A stretch of 13,453 nt of DNA, taken from contig JALVOR010000212.1 of assembly GCA_027026295.1 (NCBI GenBank), forward strand, positions 1 to 13,453, written 5' to 3'. The notes beneath the pieces are model-generated. The model saw only the letters and a program-made list of their open reading frames with translations, was not told the DNA's origin and made no database searches. Shown one piece after another: positions 1 through 6,589 of this stretch (position 1 is the first letter of the stretch; each line of letters starts with the position of its first letter). The position numbers and the translations under genes were made by a program. The stretch is from Anaerolineales bacterium (GTDB lineage Bacteria > Chloroflexota > Anaerolineae > Anaerolineales > DRMV01).

Positions 1-19
1 TATTTTGAGCGAGCGCTAT

Positions 20-48
20 CGCAATCGGAGAAAGCGCTTTCGGTTGCG
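20..48. repeat. Imperfect inverted repeat / hairpin
   Basis: Arms CGCAATCG (20-27) and CGGTTGCG (41-48) pair with one G-U wobble, and the palindrome AAAGCGCTTT lies between them. It is downstream of the minus-strand gene ending at 155, but no T-rich run follows on either strand, so a terminator role is not supported. Otherwise 1-154 shows only CACAGA-rich sequence near 123-140 and no convincing gene. Confidence 0.3.
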
Positions 49-122
49 GTTCAACTTAATTGCGGCAATTTACAACTTGGAGATTGCCTCACGATGACTT
101 TTGCAAGAGGTCTACAGAAGCG

Positions 123-140
123 CCACAGAAAACACAGAAA
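123..140 (+). repeat. CACAGA-rich degenerate repeat fragment
   Basis: CCACAGAAAACACAGAAA resembles the CACAGA units seen in inverted orientation at 1981-2039. Such CACAGA-rich remnants are, to my recollection, scattered in intergenic DNA of several environmental phyla. The match is short, so this is tentative. Confidence 0.3.
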
Positions 141-154
141 TTCATATTGGATGG

Positions 155-796
155 TTACGGCTGACGACGCTCATGCTCCCAAATTCGCCAATCGAGTTCG
201 TAGGCTTTGATATTCATTGTTTTGGCAACTTGCTCGAGGACTTTCACGGCTGTTTTGTCATTTACTTTGTAGCCAAGAGTTTTTTGAATGAAGCGGTGAA
301 TCCATACATCGGGCTTGATTGTCTCGATGCCTTGTCGCATCACCAACCACTGGAAGATTGCCAGTCCGGCACCTTTGATTTTTCCCTTAAAGTCCTTTTC
401 AAAGTCAACAGTGGTTGCCCATTGCTTTAATTTTTCCTGCGAGGTTACTTCCACGCTTTCAAAGTAATCAACAAACCTCCTCAAGAGTTCTACCCGTGTC
501 CAGTATTTGTAACCCCAAAGGTATTGAGCGACCAGTAGATTGCCCTCCTTGGTATTGGGGTACTGAGCAAGCAAGGCCTTGAGTTCTTCAAAATTCGATA
601 CTTTTTGCCGGGCGTGTTGGCGATAATGTTGCATAGCGCGCTCAATGGTGATGCCGCGCATCTGGTAATCGAGAACGGTTAAGAGCATGTTCTCCACGAA
701 ATCGCGAACGAGGTAATTTCCCTTTGCAGGTGGCAATTCTTTGCACCTGGCAAGAAGGCGTTGAAAATCATTGCTTGGAATTGTGGTTTGAGACAT
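155..796 (-). CDS. HhH-GPD-like (DNA glycosylase fold) protein
   Basis: The 213-residue protein probably has the helix-hairpin-helix glycosylase fold. Residues 140-146 (IKGAGLA) align with the hairpin of endonuclease III-type enzymes (LPGVGRK). Residues 162-168 (PDVWIHR) match the PVDTHVxR motif, which puts the catalytic Asp at D163. Position 146 is Ala where bifunctional lyases have Lys, and there is no C-terminal Fe-S cysteine cluster. A monofunctional glycosylase or a non-catalytic DNA-binding relative is therefore more likely than an AP lyase. The N-terminal half (1-130) is helical and not recognised. The gene is more A/T-rich than its neighbour (28/60 G+C at 361-420 against 46/60 at 1141-1200, hand-counted), which suggests a separate origin. 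The start at 796 lacks a clear Shine-Dalgarno sequence. I am confident that it is a gene and moderately confident of the fold; its substrate is unknown. Confidence 0.72.
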   Translation of the reverse strand: MSQTTIPSNDFQRLLARCKELPPAKGNYLVRDFVENMLLTVLDYQMRGITIERAMQHYRQHARQKVSNFEELKALLAQYPNTKEGNLLVAQYLWGYKYWTRVELLRRFVDYFESVEVTSQEKLKQWATTVDFEKDFKGKIKGAGLAIFQWLVMRQGIETIKPDVWIHRFIQKTLGYKVNDKTAVKVLEQVAKTMNIKAYELDWRIWEHERRQP

Positions 797-835
797 TTGA
801 TTTACCCGTTGTCGCAGGTTGGGTGCGAGATGCGG

Positions 836-850
836 AGCGAAAGTTTCGCT
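836..850. repeat. Short perfect inverted repeat
   Basis: AGCGAAA and TTTCGCT flank a single G in the gap 797-909 between two minus-strand genes. It could form a 6-bp stem with a 3-nt loop. No T-run follows on either strand, so it is recorded as a palindrome only. Nothing else stands out in this gap. Confidence 0.3.
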
Positions 851-909
851 AAGTAACAGAGTAACTAACCATGAATTCGCCAGCCTCTACGTCCATTGTA
901 CAAGATATT

Positions 910-1962
910 TCATAGTCCCCACCCCACCATCGCCCGCCTGGCGGCGCGTGCCAGTCCCGCGACGGCTTTGTCGAAATGGCGGAAGCGCTCGTCGCGGCTT
1001 TGTCCATGGTAATAGCGGTAGTAAATCTGCTGGGCGATGCTCGCGAGGCGAAAGAGGCCGTAAACGAAATAGAAGCGCAGGTCGTCGGTGGTGAGATCTG
1101 TGTCGGCGAGGTAGCGTTGCGCCACCTCGCGGCGGGTGAGTGCGCCGGGGGCGTTGGTGGGGCCGAGGCGGACGGCCTGCATTTCGGGTGGGTCGTCGGC
1201 TTCCACCCAATAGGCCAGCGACGCGCCCAAATCCATCAGGGGGTCGCCGATGGTCGCGAGTTCCCAATCCAGCACGCCCACCACGTGGAAATCGGCGGGG
1301 TCGAAAACCACATTATCGAAGCGATAGTCGTTGTGGATGAGCGCCGCGCCCCGTTCGGGCGGCATATTGGCTTCCAGCCACGCGATGACCTCTTCGAAAT
1401 CTGGCACGTTGGGCGTGCGGGCGTCGCGGTAGCGGCGCGCCCAGCCCTGCACCTGCCGCTGCACATAGCCTTCGGGGTGGCCGAAGTCGCCGAGGCCGAA
1501 GGCGTGGTAGTCGAGGCTGTGCATGCGGCGGTGAGTGTCAATGAGCCGCTCGCACAGGCCGCGTACCTCGGCGGGGGAAAGCGCCAAATCGGGCGGCAGG
1601 TCGCGGCGCAAAATCAGGCCGCGGATGCGTTCCATGACGTAAAATGGCGCCCCCAGCACCGCCGGGTCGTCGCAATAGGCCAGCGGTTTGGGCACGGGGA
1701 AAGCGCCGTGCAGCGCGTTGAGCAGTACCCACTCGCGGTGCATGTCGTGACCGCTTTTGGGCTTTTTGCCCCGCGGCGGGCGGCGGAGCACCAATTCGGT
1801 GTCGCCGACGCGCAGCAGGTAAGTGAGGTTGGAGTGCCCTGAGGGGAATTGCAGCACCTCCAACTTGCCCTGCAGGCCGGGGATGGCGTTCTTGATGTAG
1901 GCTTCCAGGCGGGGCAGGTCAAGTTCTTCGCCGGGGCGAGGCGGGCGGACGGCATCGTTCAT
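910..1962 (-). CDS. Phosphotransferase (APH / ACAD10-11 kinase-domain type)
   Basis: This 350-residue protein has a complete APH (choline/aminoglycoside kinase-like) fold. Its N-lobe contains FPSGHSNLTYLL (a nucleotide-binding loop, about 40-51) and VLRRPPRGKK. The Brenner motif HNDYRFDN at 210-217 supplies the catalytic Asp (D212) and Asn (N217). VLDWE follows, with Mg-binding D232. The RRPP-G pattern and the IGDPLMDLG segment are typical of the family found as the N-terminal half of ACAD10/ACAD11 and of LvaA, a kinase of 4-hydroxyacyl-CoA. They are not typical of antibiotic-resistance enzymes. It lies 100 bp downstream of an ACAD11-like dehydrogenase on the same strand, so the two probably act together. 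The likely reaction is phosphorylation of the hydroxyl of a hydroxyacyl-CoA before elimination. The start at 1962 has a good GGAAGGGGG ribosome site 5 nt upstream. There are no signal peptide or membrane segments. The substrate is inferred. Confidence 0.9.
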   Translation of the reverse strand: MNDAVRPPRPGEELDLPRLEAYIKNAIPGLQGKLEVLQFPSGHSNLTYLLRVGDTELVLRRPPRGKKPKSGHDMHREWVLLNALHGAFPVPKPLAYCDDPAVLGAPFYVMERIRGLILRRDLPPDLALSPAEVRGLCERLIDTHRRMHSLDYHAFGLGDFGHPEGYVQRQVQGWARRYRDARTPNVPDFEEVIAWLEANMPPERGAALIHNDYRFDNVVFDPADFHVVGVLDWELATIGDPLMDLGASLAYWVEADDPPEMQAVRLGPTNAPGALTRREVAQRYLADTDLTTDDLRFYFVYGLFRLASIAQQIYYRYYHGQSRDERFRHFDKAVAGLARAARRAMVGWGL

Positions 1963-1980
1963 CGCAACCCCCTTCCTGGC

Positions 1981-2039
1981 TTCTGTGCCTGGACTTGGCC
2001 GTGTTTCTGTGCTAAACGACTCTCCTCGTTCTCTGTGCC
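1981..2039 (-). repeat. CACAGA-type degenerate repeat cluster
   Basis: On the minus strand the 100-bp gap between the dehydrogenase and the kinase holds GGCACAGAGAAC (2028-2039), GCACAGAAACAC (2001-2012) and GGCACAGAA (1981-1989). ATTACGCAGATTGG lies just upstream. This separates two genes that would otherwise sit close together, and it probably represents an old intergenic repeat insertion. No terminator or promoter was recognised inside it. Confidence 0.35.
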
Positions 2040-2062
2040 AATCTGCGTAATTTGTGATTTCT

Positions 2063-3286
2063 TCACCGCAGCACCTTCCTCCCGGCTTCCATCTGCTCGC
2101 GGTAGGGGCGTAGAATGCGCCTGGCGAGGGAAATTTTGTGCACCTCGTCCGCCCCGTCGTAGATGCGGGCAGCGCGCTCGTGGCGGTAAAAGTAGGCTAA
2201 GATGGTGTCGTCGGTCATGCCTAAGCCGCCGTGCACCTGCAGGGCGCGGTCCACCACTTTCTGCATCGTGTTGGCGACCAAAAACTTGATCATGGAAATT
2301 TCCTGGCGGGTTTCCTTCCAGCCTAAGTGTTCAATGCGCCACGCCGTTTGCAGGGTGAGGGCGCGGGCGGCCTGAATTTCGGCGGCGCTCTCGGCAATCC
2401 ACGCCTGGATGATTTCCTTGTCGGCTAACACCTGCCCCGGCGCGATGGGGCGGCGGGCGGCGTAGGCAACCATCAGGTCGAGCGCGCGGCGGGCGACGCC
2501 CAGCCAGCGCATGGTGTGGTGGATGCGCCCCGGCCCTAAGCGTTCCTGCGCGATGCGGAAACCGGCGCCTTCCGGCCCCAGCAGGTTGCTTTGGGGCACG
2601 CGGCACGAGTGGTAGAGGATTTCGGCGTGGCTGAAATAGCCGCCGCCCTTGTGCCCCATGATGTTGATGTTCCGCACCAGGTCAAAGCCGGGGGTGTCGG
2701 CGGGCACGATGAGCATGCTGGCGCGCTGGTAAAGCGGCGCATTGGGGTTGGTGACGGCCATCACGATGGCAAAAGCCGCGCCGTCGGCGGCAGTGGTGTA
2801 CCACTTCTGGCCGTTGATGACATAATCGTCGCCGTCCTTGACAGCGGTGGTTTCCATGTAGGCTGGGTTGGAGCCGGGCATTTCCACTTCGGTCATGGAA
2901 AAGCAACTGCGGATTTTGCCTTCCACCAGGGGGTGCAGCCAGCGTTCTTTTTGTTCCGGCGTGCCGTATTTGTGCAAAATCTCGATGTTGCCCGCGTCGG
3001 GGGCTTGCGTGCCGAAGGCGTAATGCCCCAGGGGGCTGGTGCCCAAAATTTCGGAAACCAGCGCGAAGTCGGTCAGAGGAAGTTCCATGCCGCCGTATTC
3101 TTTTGGCTGGGCGGGGGCCCACAGCCCCATTTGCTTGACCTTCTCGCGCAGGGTGTCCAGACGGGGTTGGAAGACTCCCGGCGGCTCGTTGAGGAAGTGC
3201 TGCTCCAACGGATAGACCTCTTTTTCCATGAATTCCCGAATGAGGTCGAGCATGAGTTGGGTGTTGCGGGGAATGCTGAAATCCAT
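2063..3286 (-). CDS. Acyl-CoA dehydrogenase, ACAD10/11-like
   Basis: This 407-residue flavoprotein has the usual ACAD length and order: a helical N-domain, a beta domain with CFSMTEVEMPGSNP and NGQKWYTTAA (FAD and substrate contacts), then a C-terminal helical domain with QVHGGLGMTDD. Classical short/medium-chain enzymes carry the catalytic Glu in YEGT. Here the motif is YDGADEVH (376-383) with Asp377, like the ADGPDEVH signature I associate with ACAD10/ACAD11 and LvaC. A role in rearranging phosphorylated 4-hydroxyacyl-CoA, together with the kinase gene downstream, is therefore plausible. Ordinary beta-oxidation remains the alternative. The ATG at 3286 is chosen because TGAGGAG (3294-3300) lies 7 nt upstream and MDFS starts the family's first helix. 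The frame stays open upstream to 3934, but that part is opposite the divergent kinase gene and has no family similarity. Confidence 0.93.
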   Translation of the reverse strand: MDFSIPRNTQLMLDLIREFMEKEVYPLEQHFLNEPPGVFQPRLDTLREKVKQMGLWAPAQPKEYGGMELPLTDFALVSEILGTSPLGHYAFGTQAPDAGNIEILHKYGTPEQKERWLHPLVEGKIRSCFSMTEVEMPGSNPAYMETTAVKDGDDYVINGQKWYTTAADGAAFAIVMAVTNPNAPLYQRASMLIVPADTPGFDLVRNINIMGHKGGGYFSHAEILYHSCRVPQSNLLGPEGAGFRIAQERLGPGRIHHTMRWLGVARRALDLMVAYAARRPIAPGQVLADKEIIQAWIAESAAEIQAARALTLQTAWRIEHLGWKETRQEISMIKFLVANTMQKVVDRALQVHGGLGMTDDTILAYFYRHERAARIYDGADEVHKISLARRILRPYREQMEAGRKVLR

Positions 3287-3320
3287 ACGGTTGCTCCTCA
3301 GGCGAAAAGTTGACACATTT

Positions 3321-3348
3321 GTTATAGCACGTTTGAGGCGGGGGGCAA
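3321..3348 (-). promoter_or_regulatory. Candidate sigma-70-like promoter for the dehydrogenase operon
   Basis: On the minus strand TATAAC (3321-3326) carries an extended TG element (TGCTATAAC). TTGCCC (3343-3348) lies 16 bp upstream as a 4/6 -35 match. The predicted start would lie about 28 nt before the dehydrogenase ATG, leaving room for the TGAGGAG ribosome site. Motif match only. Confidence 0.4.
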
Positions 3349-3413
3349 AGTGATGAGTGGCAGGAAGATGGTAGTTTTCGATTTTTCGGCTTATACGTGG
3401 GTGGCATTTCCTG

Positions 3414-3419
3414 TATAAT
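3414..3419 (+). promoter_or_regulatory. Candidate -10 box of the sensor-kinase operon
   Basis: A perfect TATAAT lies 18 bp before the kinase ATG. No good -35 exists at 16-18 bp (TTATAC at 17 bp is poor). Transcription from it would begin near 3426, right at the GGGAGG ribosome site (3426-3431), giving a very short leader. Either this is an activator-dependent promoter or the match is fortuitous. Confidence 0.35.
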
Positions 3420-3437
3420 GATAGTGGGAGGTTTTGT

Positions 3438-6400
3438 ATGTCTGAAAAGGCGCGATTTCTGGAACAATTGCGGCGTGTTGGGCGGTTGACGAAGGCCAAA
3501 TGGGCTGCCTGGGTAACGCCCGATGATGGCGGCTGGGTGTGGCATATCGCCTGGGGAATGACAGCCCGTTGCAAGCGTGTGCTGCGGCACTGTTGTGAGC
3601 AGCAGCGTTGGAAAGCGTGGCTGAGTGGGGCGCTGGCAAGCGGGCGCTGGCGAAGCCGCAAGGCGCCAATTGACGAGGCTGAAATTGTGGGGAAACGTTT
3701 GTACGCTTTCCCCGTGCCTGAATTGCGCGGCGTGCTGCTGGTGGGGGGAGACCCGCTGGACGAGGTTGCACGACAGATGTGGCGCACTGTGGCGTTGGGA
3801 GCGCCTTCGGCGACGCAATCACAGACAACTGGCCACCCTCCTGCTTCGTTGTCGTTTTGCGCTGAATTCATCGAGCAGTTGGGCGCGGCAGCACAGCGTC
3901 CTGATGCGATGGCCGGGGTCGTTGTGGAGCGCATAGAGCAGGTTGTTCCTTGTGAGCGCGCTTATCTGGCGGTGCCGGAAGGTGATACCTGGTCGGTGCT
4001 GGCTGCGCGGGGAGAGAACGCTGAGGTTTTGCGGGGGCGGCGTTTGCGCGTAAGCGAAGCACCTGCCCTGAGGCGATTGTTGCAGAAAGAAAGCGTGGTG
4101 TTCTCCGGTGCCGCATGGCCGGGCGTTCCTGTGCCTTCGCCGTGGGCAGAGGCGGTAGTGCCGTTGATGTACCGCAAACGTTTGATTGGTGTGCTCGCTG
4201 TGGGGCGCAGGCAGCCTGAGTTTTCTGCTGACGAAATTGAGCGCTTGGAGCGCATCGCCCGACGGACGGGATGGTTGTTCGAAAATGCCTTTGCCTTCGA
4301 AGAGGTGCGGGAGCACCTGCGTCGCAAGGCTGTGGTGAACGATGTTTTCCTGTCGGTGCTTTCCAGTAAAACGGTTGAAGAGGCAGCAGCCAATGCGACC
4401 CGTTATTTACGGCGGGTGATGCAGGCCGACGCGGTGATTGTACTGCTGCCCGATGAACGTGGCGGCTCTCTCAGGGTGGTAGGTGCTTCGCCGCCCAGTT
4501 TCAATCGCACGATGCTTCTCAGGGAAAACAGCATTTGCGGGCAAGTATTCAAAACGGGGAAGCCCGCGCGCTACGGTGATGTAAGCAAGGCGCCGCATTA
4601 TTTCCCGATAGAAGGACTGGATACCCGCTCGGAACTGTGTGTGCCGATGCGCTCGCGGCGCGGGGTTGTGGGTGTGGTGAACCTGGAAAGCCACTTGCCG
4701 AATGCGTTTGACGAGGAAGACGAGCGGTTGTTGGCCGGCGTTGCCGGGCAACTGGCCTTGCTGCTGGAAACCGTGCGGTTGCGTCACCAGATTGCCACTC
4801 AGGCGCGGCGCATGGAAGTGGTGCACCGGGTAGTGCAGGATATCGTGGGGCTGCTGGATGAGGAGAAAATTGTTTCCCTCACTGCCCAACGCCTGGCCGA
4901 TTATTTTGGTTTCGAAGTGACGGTTGTGGCGTTGTATGAGGACGAGGGAACAGGCGCTGATTCGGAAGACGCTTCACACCATCGCCTTTTGTCTCACTGG
5001 GCAGCCGGCTCAGGCGTGAAAGATTGCGCCGCCGCGCTCGATTTTCCCTGCCCGCCTCCGGCAGACTCTGGGGTGGCAGGCTACGTCCTCCGCACGGGAA
5101 AGAGCGCGCTCATCAACGACACTTCGAAAGACGAGCGCTACATTCCGTTTCCCGGCTTCGATGCGCATTCCGAACTGTGCGTACCTGTTTTTTCTCACGA
5201 AAAACCCGATTTGGCGGTGGGCATCATCAACATCGAGAGCAGCAAAGCCAATGCCTTTACCGAAGAAGACCGCCTGGCGTTGGAGTCGGTAGCGGGGATG
5301 CTCTCGGCAGTTTTAGGCAATGCTCGCCGTTACCGGCGTTTGAACGTGACGGCGCAGCACCTGAATGCGGCAAGAGAGACTTCTCTGGATATCATTGCCG
5401 ACCTCGAAATGAAAACTTTGCTGCAACGGGTGGTGCGGCGCGTGCGCTTGCTGCTGGATGTGCGGGGTGCCGAAATAGGTTTGCTGGAAGGCGACCGGGT
5501 GCGTGTGGTTGCCACGGAAAATCCGTGGCAAGACTACACCGGCTACACTTTCCCTCTTGGCAAGGGCGTTTCGGGGCGGGTGGCCGCCACAGGCGAGATC
5601 GAGGTGGTGAGCGATTATGCTGTGTGGGAGGGACGCAACCCCGAGAATCCGTTGCCGTCTTTCCGCGTCGTGGCTGGTGTTCCGTTGATTTTTCACGACG
5701 AGACGGTAGGGGTGTTGACGATTTATGATGACCGTGAAGGGCGGCAATTCAGCGAAGATGAAATGGCATTGCTCAAACTGCTGGCGCCGCAGATTGCGAT
5801 TGCCATCCGCAATGCTTTGTTGTATCAGGAACTGGGCGAACGTATCAAGGCCCAGGCTGCGGCGGAAAGGAAACTGGTTCAATCTGAACGGCTGGCGGCA
5901 GTGGGCGAAATGGCCGCTGCTGTGGCGCACGAACTCAACAGTCCGTTGACGACAGTGATGGGCTTTGTCGAACTGGCATTGGAAGAATTGGCGCCTCAGA
6001 GTGAGATATACAAGGATTTGCACCTGGTGTTGCAGGAAGCCCAGCGGGCACGCGACATCGTGCGCCGTCTGCTGGATTTTGCCCGCCGTAGTGAGCCCCT
6101 GCGAATTGCAACCGATATCAACGAACTGGTGAAAGATACGGTAGATCTTGTTCAGCATATGGTGGCTTCCAAGGGAATCGTGCTGGATGTGGAACTCGAC
6201 GAAGCCTTGCCACTGGTGCAGGTTGACCGCACTGAAATAAAACAGGTTTTCCTCAACCTTGTGCATAATGCGTTGAATTTTATGGAATCAGGAGGGCACT
6301 TGCGTATTGCCACGCGCAGGGAGGATGATGAATTTGGCCAGTGGGTGGTGACCGATGTCTCTGATACTGGTGTGGGGATGACGCCAGAACAGCAGATGCG

Positions 6401-6569
6401 CATTTTTGAACCTTTCTTTACGACGCGACAAGGCGGTGCAGGGATGGGGCTGGCTGTAAGTTATAGTATTGTCAGAAACCACGGCGGCGACATTCGAGTT
6501 AGCAGCCAGGTGGGGAAGGGAAGCACTTTTTCAGTGTATCTGCCGATGTTTCTTTACGAGGAACACTGA
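3438..6569 (+). CDS. Multi-GAF cytoplasmic sensor histidine kinase
   Basis: The 1043-residue protein has no membrane segment or signal peptide, so it senses inside the cell. Residues 1-140 form a divergent module whose end (RLYAFPVPELRGVLLVGG) resembles the last strands of a GAF domain. Four GAF domains follow at about 150-290, 305-450, 465-635 and 645-795. GAF2 and GAF3 share GK-A...D-SK...Y-P, SELCVP (C401, C581), a V-NLES/I-NIES strand and NAF-EED, and look like an internal duplication. A short coiled coil leads to a HisKA domain with phospho-acceptor H831 (VAHELNSPL). The ATPase domain has an N-box around N940 (NLVHNALNF), a G1 box DTGVGM (from D976), an F-box FEPFFTT and a G2 box GAGMGLAVS. 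The GGGAGG site 6 nt before ATG 3438 fixes the start. It is the first gene of a three-gene operon. Its ligand and partner are not evident; the downstream regulators are the natural phosphate acceptors. Confidence 0.93.
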   Translation: MSEKARFLEQLRRVGRLTKAKWAAWVTPDDGGWVWHIAWGMTARCKRVLRHCCEQQRWKAWLSGALASGRWRSRKAPIDEAEIVGKRLYAFPVPELRGVLLVGGDPLDEVARQMWRTVALGAPSATQSQTTGHPPASLSFCAEFIEQLGAAAQRPDAMAGVVVERIEQVVPCERAYLAVPEGDTWSVLAARGENAEVLRGRRLRVSEAPALRRLLQKESVVFSGAAWPGVPVPSPWAEAVVPLMYRKRLIGVLAVGRRQPEFSADEIERLERIARRTGWLFENAFAFEEVREHLRRKAVVNDVFLSVLSSKTVEEAAANATRYLRRVMQADAVIVLLPDERGGSLRVVGASPPSFNRTMLLRENSICGQVFKTGKPARYGDVSKAPHYFPIEGLDTRSELCVPMRSRRGVVGVVNLESHLPNAFDEEDERLLAGVAGQLALLLETVRLRHQIATQARRMEVVHRVVQDIVGLLDEEKIVSLTAQRLADYFGFEVTVVALYEDEGTGADSEDASHHRLLSHWAAGSGVKDCAAALDFPCPPPADSGVAGYVLRTGKSALINDTSKDERYIPFPGFDAHSELCVPVFSHEKPDLAVGIINIESSKANAFTEEDRLALESVAGMLSAVLGNARRYRRLNVTAQHLNAARETSLDIIADLEMKTLLQRVVRRVRLLLDVRGAEIGLLEGDRVRVVATENPWQDYTGYTFPLGKGVSGRVAATGEIEVVSDYAVWEGRNPENPLPSFRVVAGVPLIFHDETVGVLTIYDDREGRQFSEDEMALLKLLAPQIAIAIRNALLYQELGERIKAQAAAERKLVQSERLAAVGEMAAAVAHELNSPLTTVMGFVELALEELAPQSEIYKDLHLVLQEAQRARDIVRRLLDFARRSEPLRIATDINELVKDTVDLVQHMVASKGIVLDVELDEALPLVQVDRTEIKQVFLNLVHNALNFMESGGHLRIATRREDDEFGQWVVTDVSDTGVGMTPEQQMRIFEPFFTTRQGGAGMGLAVSYSIVRNHGGDIRVSSQVGKGSTFSVYLPMFLYEEH

Positions 6570-6574
6570 AATTC

Positions 6575-6581
6575 GAGGTGA
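6575..6581 (+). promoter_or_regulatory. Ribosome-binding site deciding the hybrid kinase start
   Basis: GAGGTGA is a 7-base match to the anti-Shine-Dalgarno complement and lies 8 nt before ATG 6590. The in-frame GTG at 6578 sits inside this site and has no suitable site of its own, so ATG 6590 is preferred. Confidence 0.65.
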
Positions 6582-6589
6582 CAAATACG

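Noticed and set aside
976..1842. Long open frame on the plus strand (288 codons) opposite the phosphotransferase
   Set aside because: A shadow of a G/C-rich gene on the other strand; composition is Ala/Val/Glu-biased with no recognisable domain, and the real gene has full catalytic motifs.
3310..3327. TTGACA (3310-3315) followed by TTATAG on the plus strand
   Set aside because: The two boxes are only 6 bp apart, which cannot work as -35 and -10; no -10 box lies 16-18 bp beyond TTGACA.
3287..3934. Upstream in-frame extension of the acyl-CoA dehydrogenase
   Set aside because: It lies mostly opposite the divergent kinase gene, has low-complexity composition with no dehydrogenase similarity, and a strong ribosome site serves the ATG at 3286.
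5313..6266. Long open frame on the minus strand opposite the GAF kinase
   Set aside because: Rich in His/Gln/Arg without domain motifs, and it runs across GAF4 and HisKA coding sequence of the convincing plus-strand gene.
6578..6580. GTG start for the hybrid kinase
   Set aside because: This GTG is part of the GAGGTGA ribosome site that fits ATG 6590, and it has no site of its own at usual spacing.
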